This document shows, piece after piece, positions 42,543 to 50,303 of a stretch of 64,000 nucleotides of DNA. Below the pieces are notes generated by a model. It was given only the letters and a program-made list of their open reading frames with translations, did not search any database and was not told the origin of the DNA. This DNA is from Streptomyces violaceoruber (GTDB lineage: Bacteria > Actinomycetota > Actinomycetes > Streptomycetales > Streptomycetaceae). The stretch's first letter is position 1. Each line of letters opens with the position of its first letter. The DNA is taken from contig JODI01000028.1 in assembly GCA_000720805.1 (NCBI GenBank), positions 1 through 64,000 on the forward strand, given 5' to 3'. Both the position numbers and the translations under genes were made by a program.

Positions 42543-42753
42543 GTGTGTTGGTGAGACGACCGTAGGGCGGGGCGGGGGAGCGGCTCAAGGGAATCGGCGG
42601 GCTGCAATGGGACTGCCACACGCCGTTCATGAACGGACTTCGCGCGCGCCGGGCCGTAAGGCCCCCTGCCCCCTGGTCGTACGACCAAGGTCTCAGACGC
42701 GGGCCTTCCTTTGACAGGGGTCAAGTCGGGACTTGGGCCTTACGCTGGCGGTC

Positions 42754-44223
42754 ATGAGTGCCCTGGAACCTCGTGACACCGGTGTCACGGACGAAGTCGA
42801 TTCCCACTGTCGTGTCGAGGGTGACGAGACCGTGATGGGGCGGGCGTATCGGGCGCTCAGTGTCGGGATCGTCTCCGTCGTGCTGCTGATCGCGTTCGAG
42901 GCGACGGCCGTGGGGACGGCGATGCCCGTCGCGGCACGGGAGTTGGACGGGGTGGCGTTGTACGCCTTCGCGTTCTCGGGGTACTTCACGACCAGTCTGT
43001 TCGGGATGGTGCTCGCCGGTCAGTGGTCGGACCGGCGCGGGCCGCTCGGGGCGTTGACCACCGGGATCGGTTGCTTCGCCGCCGGGTTGGTGCTCGCCGG
43101 GACGGCCGGTGCGATGTGGTTGTTCATCGTCGGGCGGGCCGTGCAGGGGCTCGGCGGAGGGCTGGTGATCGTCGCGTTGTACGTCGTCGTGGGGCGGGCG
43201 TATCCGGAGCGGCTGCGGCCGGCCATCATGGCGGCGTTCGCCGCGAGCTGGGTCGTGCCGTCGATCGTCGGGCCGCTCGCCTCGGGCGCGGTGACCGAGC
43301 ATCTCGGCTGGCGGTGGGTGTTCCTCGGCATACCGGCGCTGGTCGTGTTCCCGCTGGCGCTCGCACTGCCGCAGATACAGCGGCGGGCGGGCGGCCCCGT
43401 GGGCGGGGGAGAGGAAGGGGAAGCGGAGGGGGCGCCGGCCGCCTCCTTCGACCGGCGCCGGATCCGGCTCGCGCTCGGGATATCGCTCGGTGCGGGGCTG
43501 CTGCAGTACGCCGCCCAGGACCTGCGGTGGGTATCGCTGGTCCCCGGGGTCGTGGGGGCCGTGCTGCTCGTACCGGCGGCACTGGGGCTGCTTCCCCGCG
43601 GCACCTACCGGGCAGCGCGCGGGCTGCCCTCCGTCGTGCTGCTGCGCGGGGTCGCCGCCGGGTCCTTCGTCGCGGCCGAGTCCTTCGTGCCGCTGATGCT
43701 GGTCACTCAGCGCGGCTTGTCCCCGACGCTGGCCGGGTTCTCGCTCGCGGCGGGCGGCGTTACGTGGGCGATGGCCTCGTGGGTGCAGTCGCGGCCGCGG
43801 ATGGAGCCGTACCGGGACCGGCTGATGACGGTGGGGATGGTGCTGGTCGCCGCCGCGATCGCCACCGCGCCCAGTGTGCTGATCCAGTCCGTGCCGGCCT
43901 GGACGGTCGCCGTCGCCTGGGGATTCGGGTGCTTCGGGATGGGGCTGGTGATCTCCTCCACCAGCGTGCTCCTGCTCCAGCTCTCCGCCCCGGAGGAGGC
44001 CGGCAGCAACTCCGCCGCGCTCCAGATCTCCGACGGCCTGTCCAACGTGATCCTGCTGTCCGCGGGTGGCGCGGCCTTCGCGGCGCTGGGCGGCGGCGCG
44101 GTGAGCCATGCGGCCACGGATGCGTCCGGCGCGCATCCGGGTGCCTTCGTCGCGGTGTTCCTGCCGATGGCGGGGGTGGCGGTGGTGGGGGCCTGGGTGA
44201 CGACGAGGCTGCGGTCCGCCTAG
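42754..44223 (+). CDS. MFS transporter, probable multidrug exporter
   Basis: The roughly 489-residue protein has about twelve to fourteen helices and the EmrB-like motifs GTAMPVAARELDGVALYAFA, AGQWSDRRGP and GRAVQGLGGGLVIVALYVVV. A charged loop (GGGEEGEAEGAPAASFDRRR) lies between the halves. The ATG at 42754 is used; no ribosome site is visible and TACGCT lies seven bases upstream, so a leaderless message is possible. An ATG at 42835 is the alternative. The substrate is unknown. Confidence 0.87.
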   Translation: MSALEPRDTGVTDEVDSHCRVEGDETVMGRAYRALSVGIVSVVLLIAFEATAVGTAMPVAARELDGVALYAFAFSGYFTTSLFGMVLAGQWSDRRGPLGALTTGIGCFAAGLVLAGTAGAMWLFIVGRAVQGLGGGLVIVALYVVVGRAYPERLRPAIMAAFAASWVVPSIVGPLASGAVTEHLGWRWVFLGIPALVVFPLALALPQIQRRAGGPVGGGEEGEAEGAPAASFDRRRIRLALGISLGAGLLQYAAQDLRWVSLVPGVVGAVLLVPAALGLLPRGTYRAARGLPSVVLLRGVAAGSFVAAESFVPLMLVTQRGLSPTLAGFSLAAGGVTWAMASWVQSRPRMEPYRDRLMTVGMVLVAAAIATAPSVLIQSVPAWTVAVAWGFGCFGMGLVISSTSVLLLQLSAPEEAGSNSAALQISDGLSNVILLSAGGAAFAALGGGAVSHAATDASGAHPGAFVAVFLPMAGVAVVGAWVTTRLRSA

Positions 44224-44289
44224 GGCCCTTCTGATGGATCTCCGCGGCGTCGCGACGCCCGGCACGCACGCTCACCGCTCAGCTCGGCC

Positions 44290-44574
44290 GTGCGTCGTCC
44301 CCAATCCCAGATGTTCGGCGTCGAGGCCTACACGGACCTGTTCGAGAAGGCCGCCGCCCTGCTCCAGTCGCTCGCCGTCAACCGCCCTCTGATGGACGGC
44401 AACAAGCGCATGGCGTGGATGTCCACGGTCGTGTTCCTCGACTTCAACGGCACCGAAATGGTCGGCGTCGACCAGGACGAGGCGTACAAGCTCGTCATCG
44501 AAGGGGCGTCAGGCGGCCTGGACGATCTGGGACTGATCGTCCGGCGCCCGAGAGCTCTCCACGAGTCCATGTGA
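44290..44574 (+). pseudogene. Doc (Fic-fold) toxin remnant with lost catalytic histidine
   Basis: The frame reads VRRPQSQMFGVEAYTDLFEK, then AAALLQSLAVNRPLMDGNKR and MAWMSTVVFLDFNG. This is the second half of a Doc-type toxin. The N-terminal 30-40 residues are missing and no Phd-like antitoxin precedes it. The normal motif HPLxDGNKR has Arg in place of the catalytic His (NRPLMDGNKR), so kinase activity on EF-Tu, as known for Doc, should be lost. A GTG at 44290 could still start translation of 94 residues. Confidence 0.78.
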
Positions 44575-44742
44575 CGTGAGTCCCACCTGCGGGCCACCCG
44601 GCCTCGTCCGAGCATGAACGCCACCGGGCCGCCGGTAGGGTGGCCCGGTTGTCATACCCAGCCGAGCCGCCCGCCCGTCGCCCACCACCGCCGTACCTGA
44701 CGCGCCGCGCGGCCCCTCCCATTCGACCCCCTAACGGAGACC

Positions 44743-46536
44743 GTGACTACCACCGCCGCCTCCACGTCCCACCACCTCTCTCCCGCGTTCCCCGGCCGCG
44801 CCCCCTGGGGCACCGCCAGCAAGCTGCGCGCCTGGCAGCAAGGAGCGATGGAGAAGTACATCCAGGAGCAGCCGCGTGACTTCCTCGCCGTCGCCACGCC
44901 CGGCGCCGGAAAGACCACGTTCGCGCTGACGCTGGCGTCCTGGATGCTGCACCACCATGTCGTGCAGCAGGTCACCGTGGTCGCGCCGACCGAGCACCTG
45001 AAGAAGCAGTGGGCGGAAGCGGCGGCGCGGGTGGGGATCAAGCTGGACCCGGAGTACAGCGCGGGCCCGCTCGGCAAGGACTACCAGGGCGTCGCGGTCA
45101 CCTACGCCGGTGTCGGCGTACGGCCCATGCTGCACCGCAACCGTGTCGAGCAGCGCAAGACCCTCGTCATCCTCGACGAGATCCACCACGCCGGCGACTC
45201 GAAGTCCTGGGGCGAGGCGTGCCTGGAGGCCTTCGAGCCGGCCACGCGGCGGCTCGCGCTCACCGGTACGCCCTTCCGGTCCGACACCAACCCCATCCCC
45301 TTCGTCACGTACGAGGAGGGGAACGACGGGATCCGGCGGTCCTCCGCCGACTACACCTACGGGTACGGGTCCGCGCTGTCCGACGGAGTCGTCCGCCCCG
45401 TCATATTCCTTTCCTACAGCGGCCAGATGCGGTGGCGGACCAAGGCCGGCGACGAGATCGCCGCCCGGCTCGGCGAGCCGATGACCAAGGACGCGATCAG
45501 CCAGGCGTGGCGTACGGCGCTGGATCCGCGCGGCGAGTGGATGCCCAGCGTGCTGCGCGCCGCCGACCAGCGGCTGACCGAGGTCCGCAAGGCCATCCCG
45601 GACGCGGGGGCGCTGGTCATCGCCTCCGACCAGGACTCCGCACGCGCCTACGCCAAGCTCATCCGTGAGATCACCGGCAACAAGGCCACCCTCGTGCTGT
45701 CCGACGACGCCGGCGCGTCCGCGCGGATCGACGAGTTCAGCGGCAGCAACGACCGCTGGATGGTGGCCGTCCGGATGGTGTCCGAGGGTGTCGACGTCCC
45801 CCGGCTCGCCGTCGGGGTGTACGCGACCACCATCTCCACCCCCCTCTTCTTCGCGCAGGCCGTCGGGCGTTTCGTACGGTCCCGGCGGCGCGGCGAGACC
45901 GCCTCGGTCTTCCTGCCGACCGTGCCCGACCTGCTCACCTTCGCCAACGAGATGGAGGTGGAACGGGACCACGCCCTCGACAAGCCGAAGAAGGAGGGCG
46001 AGGAGGACCCGTACGCCGAGTCCGAGAAGGAGATGGAGGAGGCGAACAAGGAGCAGGACGAGGACACCGGCGAGCAGGAGCAGTTCGCCTTCGAGGCGCT
46101 GGAGTCGGAGGCCGTCTTCGACCGCGTCCTCTACGACGGTGCCGAGTTCGGCATGCAGGCCCACCCGGGGAGCGAGGAGGAGCAGGACTACCTCGGCATC
46201 CCCGGCCTCCTCGAACCCGACCAGGTTCAGCTGCTCCTCCAGAAGCGGCAGGCCCGGCAGATCGCGCACAGCCGCAAGAAGCCGGACGAGGAGGCCGACC
46301 TGCTGGAGCTGCCCGCCGAGCGGCGGCCCGTCGTCTCGCACAAGGAGATGATGGAGCTGCGCAAGCAGCTCAACACGATGGTCGGCGCGTACGTCCATCA
46401 GAGCGGCAAGCCGCACGGCGTCATCCACACCGAGCTGCGGCGGGTGTGCGGTGGCCCGCCGAGCGCCGAGGCCACGGCCGGGCAGTTGCGACAGCGGATC
46501 GCCAAGGTGCAGGAGTGGGCCACCCGGATGCGGTGA
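44743..46536 (+). CDS. Superfamily 2 DEAD/DEAH-type helicase
   Basis: The 597-residue protein has motif I ATPGAGKTTFALTLA, Ia VVAPTEHLKKQW, motif II (ILDEIHHAGDSKSW), motif III LTGTPFRSD and motif VI QAVGRFVRSRRRGETASVFL. A very acidic segment (EGEEDPYAESEKEMEEANKE) follows motif VI, and the C-terminal part contains paired basic helices. It resembles the RadD/SSL2-like helicases of actinobacteria. The GTG at 44743 has ACGGAGA upstream. Its last codons are the first unit of a 16-bp tandem repeat. Confidence 0.9.
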   Translation: MTTTAASTSHHLSPAFPGRAPWGTASKLRAWQQGAMEKYIQEQPRDFLAVATPGAGKTTFALTLASWMLHHHVVQQVTVVAPTEHLKKQWAEAAARVGIKLDPEYSAGPLGKDYQGVAVTYAGVGVRPMLHRNRVEQRKTLVILDEIHHAGDSKSWGEACLEAFEPATRRLALTGTPFRSDTNPIPFVTYEEGNDGIRRSSADYTYGYGSALSDGVVRPVIFLSYSGQMRWRTKAGDEIAARLGEPMTKDAISQAWRTALDPRGEWMPSVLRAADQRLTEVRKAIPDAGALVIASDQDSARAYAKLIREITGNKATLVLSDDAGASARIDEFSGSNDRWMVAVRMVSEGVDVPRLAVGVYATTISTPLFFAQAVGRFVRSRRRGETASVFLPTVPDLLTFANEMEVERDHALDKPKKEGEEDPYAESEKEMEEANKEQDEDTGEQEQFAFEALESEAVFDRVLYDGAEFGMQAHPGSEEEQDYLGIPGLLEPDQVQLLLQKRQARQIAHSRKKPDEEADLLELPAERRPVVSHKEMMELRKQLNTMVGAYVHQSGKPHGVIHTELRRVCGGPPSAEATAGQLRQRIAKVQEWATRMR

Positions 46537-46586
46537 CGCCCGGATGCGGTGACGCCCGGATGTGGTGACGCCCGGATGTGGTGACG
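46523..46586. repeat. Four-copy 16-bp tandem repeat at the helicase stop
   Basis: CCCGGATGCGGTGACG occurs twice, then CCCGGATGTGGTGACG twice. The first copy contains the stop codon at 46534-46536. The period is not a multiple of three, so the array extends beyond the gene without keeping frame. Confidence 0.92.
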
Positions 46587-46917
46587 CCCGCCTGTGAACT
46601 GGGGTGTGTGCGCAGTGTGCGAGCGGCGTGCACGCTCCGTGTGCGCGCCGTACGTATCCGGACAAACAGGGCTACTCCGTCCCGGTCACTGCCCGGATTC
46701 TGGACGGAGACTTCCGCTCAGCGAACCCGCTTCGCTACTGTCCCGCTACGCACACGCCCCGTGGCAGCGCCGCCGCGGAGCGCAGCCGTGAAGCGACGCG
46801 GCCCGGACAGGCCGGGCCGCCGGCCGATCGGCGGCCTCTGAAGCGCGTCGCTGACGGGACTCGGCGACGCATCCGCCGCGAGGGGGCTGCCGACTCACCA
46901 CTTAAGGAGTGGGCGTC
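46587..46917. other. Gene-free interval upstream of the IclR gene
   Basis: No supported gene was found here. It holds a GCGGCCCGG/CCGGGCCGC hairpin (46798-46820) that may end the helicase transcript, and the AAGGAG ribosome site of the IclR gene at 46904-46909. A 105-codon forward frame starting at 46604 lacks coding-like composition. Confidence 0.6.
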
Positions 46918-47559
46918 GTGACCGCGGAGACTTCTCAGACGCTCGATCGGGGCCTCAAGGTCCTCAAGCTGCTGGCCGACACGGACCACGGGCTGACCGT
47001 CACCGAACTTTCCCACAAACTGGGCGTGAACCGGACCGTCGTGTACCGGTTGCTCGCCACACTGGAGCAGCACGCGCTCGTACGGCGTGACCTGGGCGGA
47101 CGGGCCAGGGTCGGGCTCGGCGTACTGCGGCTGGGACGCCAGGTGCACCCCCTGGTGCGGGAGGCCGCGCTGCCGGCGTTGCGGTCCCTGGCCGAGGACA
47201 TCGGAGCGACGGCCCACCTGACCCTGGTCGACGGGGCGGAGGCGCTGGCCGTGGCGGTCGTCGAGCCCACGTGGACGGAGTACCACGTCGCCTACCGGGC
47301 CGGGTTCCGGCATCCGTTGGACCGGGGGGCCGCCGGACGGGCGATCCTCGCCGCGCGCCAACAGATGGTGGCGGAGCCGGGATACACCTTGACGCACGGG
47401 GAGTTGGAAGCCGGGGCGTGCGGGGCGGCGGCTCCGCTGGTCGGCGTCACGGGGGTCGAGGGCAGTGTGGGGGTCGTGATGCTGGCGGACGCGGTGCCGG
47501 AGCGGGTCGGGCCGCGGGTGTTGGACGCGGCGCGGGAGGTCGCGGAGGCGCTGCGCTGA
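46918..47559 (+). CDS. IclR-family transcriptional regulator
   Basis: The 213-residue protein has the IclR winged helix (QTLDRGLKVLKLLADTDHGL, then ELSHKLGVNRTVVYRLLATL) and an effector domain with HLTLVDGAEALAVAVVEPTW and GAAGRAILAA. It is about 35 residues shorter than typical IclR proteins, mostly in the C-terminal sensor part. The GTG at 46918 is eight bases after AAGGAG; an earlier GTG at 46909 would overlap that site. No neighbouring metabolic operon reveals its target. Two tandem hairpins follow. Confidence 0.88.
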   Translation: MTAETSQTLDRGLKVLKLLADTDHGLTVTELSHKLGVNRTVVYRLLATLEQHALVRRDLGGRARVGLGVLRLGRQVHPLVREAALPALRSLAEDIGATAHLTLVDGAEALAVAVVEPTWTEYHVAYRAGFRHPLDRGAAGRAILAARQQMVAEPGYTLTHGELEAGACGAAAPLVGVTGVEGSVGVVMLADAVPERVGPRVLDAAREVAEALR

Positions 47560-47622
47560 CGTTCGGGTGTCGTTCGGCTGAGGTTCGTGAGCGGGCGCGG
47601 ATTGCGGGGCGCGGGGCGGGAG

Positions 47623-47687
47623 GCCCTGGGCGCAGGGCCCAGGGCAGAGGCTTTCCGCCAGGGGGCGTGGGTGCCCGCGACCCACGC
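47623..47687 (+). terminator. Two tandem hairpins after the IclR gene
   Basis: GCCCTGGGC/GCCCAGGGC (47623-47645) and GCGTGGGT/ACCCACGC (47665-47687) are perfect stems of 9 and 8 bp. They separate the IclR gene from the Lon-like protease gene. Confidence 0.75.
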
Positions 47688-47745
47688 CGTCAGCCCCGCG
47701 CGACCTGCCCCTGGCCGGAACCCGCCCCCGCGTTAGATTGATCTC

Positions 47746-48537
47746 GTGCTCTCTCGTCTCTCGCGCCCCAGGGCCGTCGCCGTCTGTGCTCTGCCCGTCG
47801 TGGCTCTGATCGCCACGGCGGTCTTCGCGCCGCTGCCGTTCTCGCTCACGCAGCCCGGCCTGACGGCGAACGTGCTCGGTGACAACAAGGGCACCCCGGT
47901 GATCACGATCTCCGGTGCGCCGACCCGCGACACCAAGGGCCAGCTGCGGATGACGACCATCGAGGCGACCAACCCGGACACCCGCGTCTCGCTCGGCGAC
48001 GTGATCGACAGCTGGTTCCGCACCGACCAGGCGGTCATGCCCCGCGACGCGGTCTACCCGAGCGGGCAGAGCGTCAAGGAGATCGAGCAGCACAACACCG
48101 AGGCGATGACGCAGTCCCAGGACGCCGCGACCCGGGCCGCGCTGAAGTACCTGAATCTCAGCGACAAGAAGGTCAAGGTCACGCTGAAGCTCGCCGACGT
48201 CGGCGGCCCCAGCGCCGGTCTCCTCTTCACCCTCGGCATCATCGACAAGCTGGGCGGCGACGGCAGCGGCGGCGACCTCACGGGTGGCCGCACCATCGCC
48301 GGTACCGGAACCATCGACGCCGACGGCGACGTGGGCGCGGTCGGGGGAGTGGCCCTGAAGACCCAGGCGGCCCATCGGGACGGGGCGGCCGTCTTCCTGG
48401 TGCCCGAGGCGGAGTGCTCCGACGCGAAGGCCGAGCTGCCGAAGGGGTTGCGGCTGATTCCCGTGACCACGCTGAAGAGCGCCGTGAGCTCGCTGACCGC
48501 GCTGGCGAGCGGGAAGGGGTCCGTCCCCGCCTGCTAG
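47746..48537 (+). CDS. Membrane-anchored Lon-like (S16) protease domain protein
   Basis: The 263-residue protein has an N-terminal membrane segment (AVAVCALPVVALIATAVFAP) and an exterior S16 peptidase domain. The catalytic dyad is S156 in VGGPSAGLLFTLGI and K205 in VALKTQAAHRDGA. No ATPase or PDZ domain is present, unlike YlbL. It could act on secreted or membrane proteins. The GTG at 47746 lacks a ribosome site. TAGATT at 47734-47739 puts the transcription start at or next to the start codon, so the message is probably leaderless. The stop TAG is part of a CTAG-rich repeat. Confidence 0.85.
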   Translation: MLSRLSRPRAVAVCALPVVALIATAVFAPLPFSLTQPGLTANVLGDNKGTPVITISGAPTRDTKGQLRMTTIEATNPDTRVSLGDVIDSWFRTDQAVMPRDAVYPSGQSVKEIEQHNTEAMTQSQDAATRAALKYLNLSDKKVKVTLKLADVGGPSAGLLFTLGIIDKLGGDGSGGDLTGGRTIAGTGTIDADGDVGAVGGVALKTQAAHRDGAAVFLVPEAECSDAKAELPKGLRLIPVTTLKSAVSSLTALASGKGSVPAC

Positions 48538-48600
48538 GACCTGCTAGGACCTGCTAGGACCGGCTAGGACGGCTAGGACGGCTAGGACCGGCTAGGACCG
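48531..48600. repeat. CTAG-rich tandem repeat giving stop codons on both strands
   Basis: Seven units of the type (C)(T/G)GCTAGGAC follow one another with 9- or 10-base spacing. Each holds CTAG, a tetranucleotide that is rare in high-GC genomes. The first unit carries the TAG stop of the protease gene (48535-48537). A later one carries the TAG stop of the convergent small gene (48584-48582). Confidence 0.92.
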
Positions 48601-48830
48601 GGGACGAGCGCCGGCTTCGGGGTCGCGAGACGCAGGCCCACTTCTACGAGGGTCCAGCCCAGGCGGGTACGGAGGCCGGGCGTCGGCGCGGCGGGGTCGG
48701 GGAGGCGGGGAGCGTGGGCGTGGGCCCGGGTCTGCGCCCGGGCTTGAGCGCCCAGGCGGTACGCCTCCGCTTCGGCGCGGAGTTCGGCGGTGCGGAAATG
48801 GTGCTGGGCGAGATGGGCGTCGGGGTTCAT
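48582..48830 (-). CDS. Small hypothetical protein coupled to the ArsR-type regulator
   Basis: The 82-residue protein starts MNPDAHLAQHHFRTAELRAE at an ATG overlapping the regulator stop by four bases. It is Ala/Arg/His-rich, predicted mostly helical, and has a C-terminal RLGWTLVEVGLRLATPKPAL segment that could be amphipathic or membrane-associated. Small proteins of this kind often follow ArsR/PadR-like regulators in Streptomyces. No family is recognised. The stop lies in the CTAG repeat. Confidence 0.72.
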   Translation of the reverse strand: MNPDAHLAQHHFRTAELRAEAEAYRLGAQARAQTRAHAHAPRLPDPAAPTPGLRTRLGWTLVEVGLRLATPKPALVPGPSRS

Positions 48831-49429
48831 CGGGTGGCTTCTCCGTCCTTGGTGATCGGGAAGGCGTGCGTGTGGATGCGTACGAGCTCGGCGTCCGGGG
48901 CGTCCGCCGCGGGCAGGTCGCGGTAGCTCTCGATGACGGCATGCAGCTTCTCGATGAGTTCGCGAGCGAGTTCCGGTGTGAGCCGGAGGTTCATGTCGCT
49001 CATGTCGCTGCCGTGCGCCCATTGCTCGGGCCAGGTGTGCCGGTTGCCGAGCCAGGTGGACAGTTCCCGGGTGTGCTTGGTCGCGATCTCGTGCATGACC
49101 ATGTCGATGGCGCCGCGCACGCTGGGGTTGGCGTCCACGAACAGGGCGTCGTCGAACATCAGCCCCTCATGGGCGGCCTTCCACCAGCGCTCCCGGCCCT
49201 TGCCGTGCTCCGGGGCGTCCACCACGAAGCCGTGTGCCGCCAGCTGACGCAGGTGGTAGCTGGTGGCGCCGCTCGACTCGCCCAGCCGCTCGGCGAGTTG
49301 GGACGCGGTGGCGGGGCCGCCGAAGCGCAGGGCGTCCAGCAGCTGCATGCGCAGCGGGTGGGCGAGGCCGCGCAGGGAGCGGGCGTCGAGGTGATGGATC
49401 CGGCGTTCTTCGGGCTGGGGCTCGGGCAT
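48827..49429 (-). CDS. ArsR-type winged-helix regulator
   Basis: The 200-residue protein has an ArsR-like winged helix (LAHPLRMQLLDALRFGGPAT, then SQLAERLGESSGATSYHLRQ with LAAHGFVVDAPEHGKGRERW) and a C-terminal helical domain. It starts at 49429 without a ribosome site. The promoter TTGCAA / 17 bases / TATCTT (49465 to 49437) puts the transcription start at the ATG, so the message should be leaderless. Two GTTGCAAA-type dyads overlap this promoter, implying autorepression. It is coupled to a small downstream gene. Confidence 0.87.
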   Translation of the reverse strand: MPEPQPEERRIHHLDARSLRGLAHPLRMQLLDALRFGGPATASQLAERLGESSGATSYHLRQLAAHGFVVDAPEHGKGRERWWKAAHEGLMFDDALFVDANPSVRGAIDMVMHEIATKHTRELSTWLGNRHTWPEQWAHGSDMSDMNLRLTPELARELIEKLHAVIESYRDLPAADAPDAELVRIHTHAFPITKDGEATR

Positions 49430-49436
49430 GCGTACA

Positions 49437-49494
49437 AAGATAGTGTTGCAAAACTTCCTTTGCAACGGGCTTTTTGCATCAACTTCTTTGCAAG
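49437..49494 (-). promoter_or_regulatory. ArsR-type promoter with two tandem operators
   Basis: GTTGCAAA-6-TTTGCAAC is a perfect dyad at 49445-49466. A second, imperfect copy lies 28 bases away at 49473-49494. The -35 (TTGCAA) lies within the first dyad and the -10 is TATCTT at 49442-49437. The second dyad overlaps the end of the upstream permease gene, so readthrough from the transporter operon may also be affected. Confidence 0.75.
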
Positions 49495-50303
49495 CCCTCG
49501 CCACCCGACTCCAACCCCCGGGGTCGCAGCAGCAGTTCGGCGAGCGAGGCGAGCCAGTCCAGCAGCAGAGCGAGGGAGACGGTGAGGACCGAGCCGAGCA
49601 CCAGCACGGGCATGCGCTGACTGGTGATGCCGGTGGCGATGAGGACGCCCAGGCCGCCGCCTCCGCCGAAGGCCGCCAGGGTCGCCGTACCCACGTCGAG
49701 GACCAGGGCCGTACGGACACCGGCGAGGATCAGGGGGACCGCCAGGGGCAGTTCGACTCGCCTGAGCACGTCCCACGGTGACATGCCGATGCCGCGCGCC
49801 GCCTCCAGCAGCGTCGGGTCGTTCGCCTTCAGGCCCGCGATCGTGTTCGACAGGACCGGGAGGGCGGCGTAGAGGGTGATGCCGATCAGGGGCGCCTTCA
49901 GGCCGGGGCCGAGCCAGATCACCAACAGCGCCAGCAGGCCGATCGCCGGGGTCGCCCGGCCCATGTGGGCGAACGCCATCGTCACCGGGGTCACCCTCCG
50001 GCAGGCCTGGCGGGTCAGCAGGATCCCCAGCGGGATCGCGAGGACGAGGACGAAGAACGTCGAGACCGCCGTGAGTTCGATCTGCCGCCACAGCGCCTTC
50101 GTTACCTGGCCGTTCGACAGCGCGTGCTCGGAGAGCGGGTCGAGGTCGGCCTGCCGGAACCACAGCCAGGTCGCCAGCAGCACCGCCACCAGCGCCGCGG
50201 GCAGGAACGTCAGCTTCTGCCAGGTGACGCGCGGCCTCAGCCGGCTCGGGGGCGGCGGAACTCCGTCGGCCTCCTCGCGCTCGTCGAGCCGGGGACTGCT
50301 CAC
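49479..50303 (-). CDS. Osmolyte/choline-type ABC transporter permease 1
   Basis: The 274-residue permease is of the OpuC/ProW type. Helices surround the EAA loop LLEAARGIGMSPWDVLRRVE, with MGRATPAIGLLALLVIWLGP before it. It starts at a GTG overlapping the ATPase stop (GTGA). Together with the ATPase and second permease it would import a quaternary amine or similar solute. No binding-protein gene lies in the cluster. A possible second membrane helix near the N-terminus (TFLPAALVAVLLATWLWF) is longer than in permease 2. Confidence 0.9.
   Translation of the reverse strand: MSSPRLDEREEADGVPPPPSRLRPRVTWQKLTFLPAALVAVLLATWLWFRQADLDPLSEHALSNGQVTKALWRQIELTAVSTFFVLVLAIPLGILLTRQACRRVTPVTMAFAHMGRATPAIGLLALLVIWLGPGLKAPLIGITLYAALPVLSNTIAGLKANDPTLLEAARGIGMSPWDVLRRVELPLAVPLILAGVRTALVLDVGTATLAAFGGGGGLGVLIATGITSQRMPVLVLGSVLTVSLALLLDWLASLAELLLRPRGLESGGEGLQRS

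Noticed and set aside
46523..46586. A CRISPR or attachment-site interpretation of the 16-bp array.
   Set aside because: No spacers, no integrase nearby, and the first copy is part of the helicase coding end.
46604..46921. A possible 105-residue protein upstream of the IclR gene.
   Set aside because: Codon third positions are not G/C-biased, the product is Arg/Ala-rich without a domain, and it overlaps the IclR ribosome site.
48827..49720. A longer start for the ArsR-type regulator running into the permease gene.
   Set aside because: The extra N-terminal residues are an out-of-frame copy of permease coding sequence, and a complete promoter lies just before the ATG at 49429.
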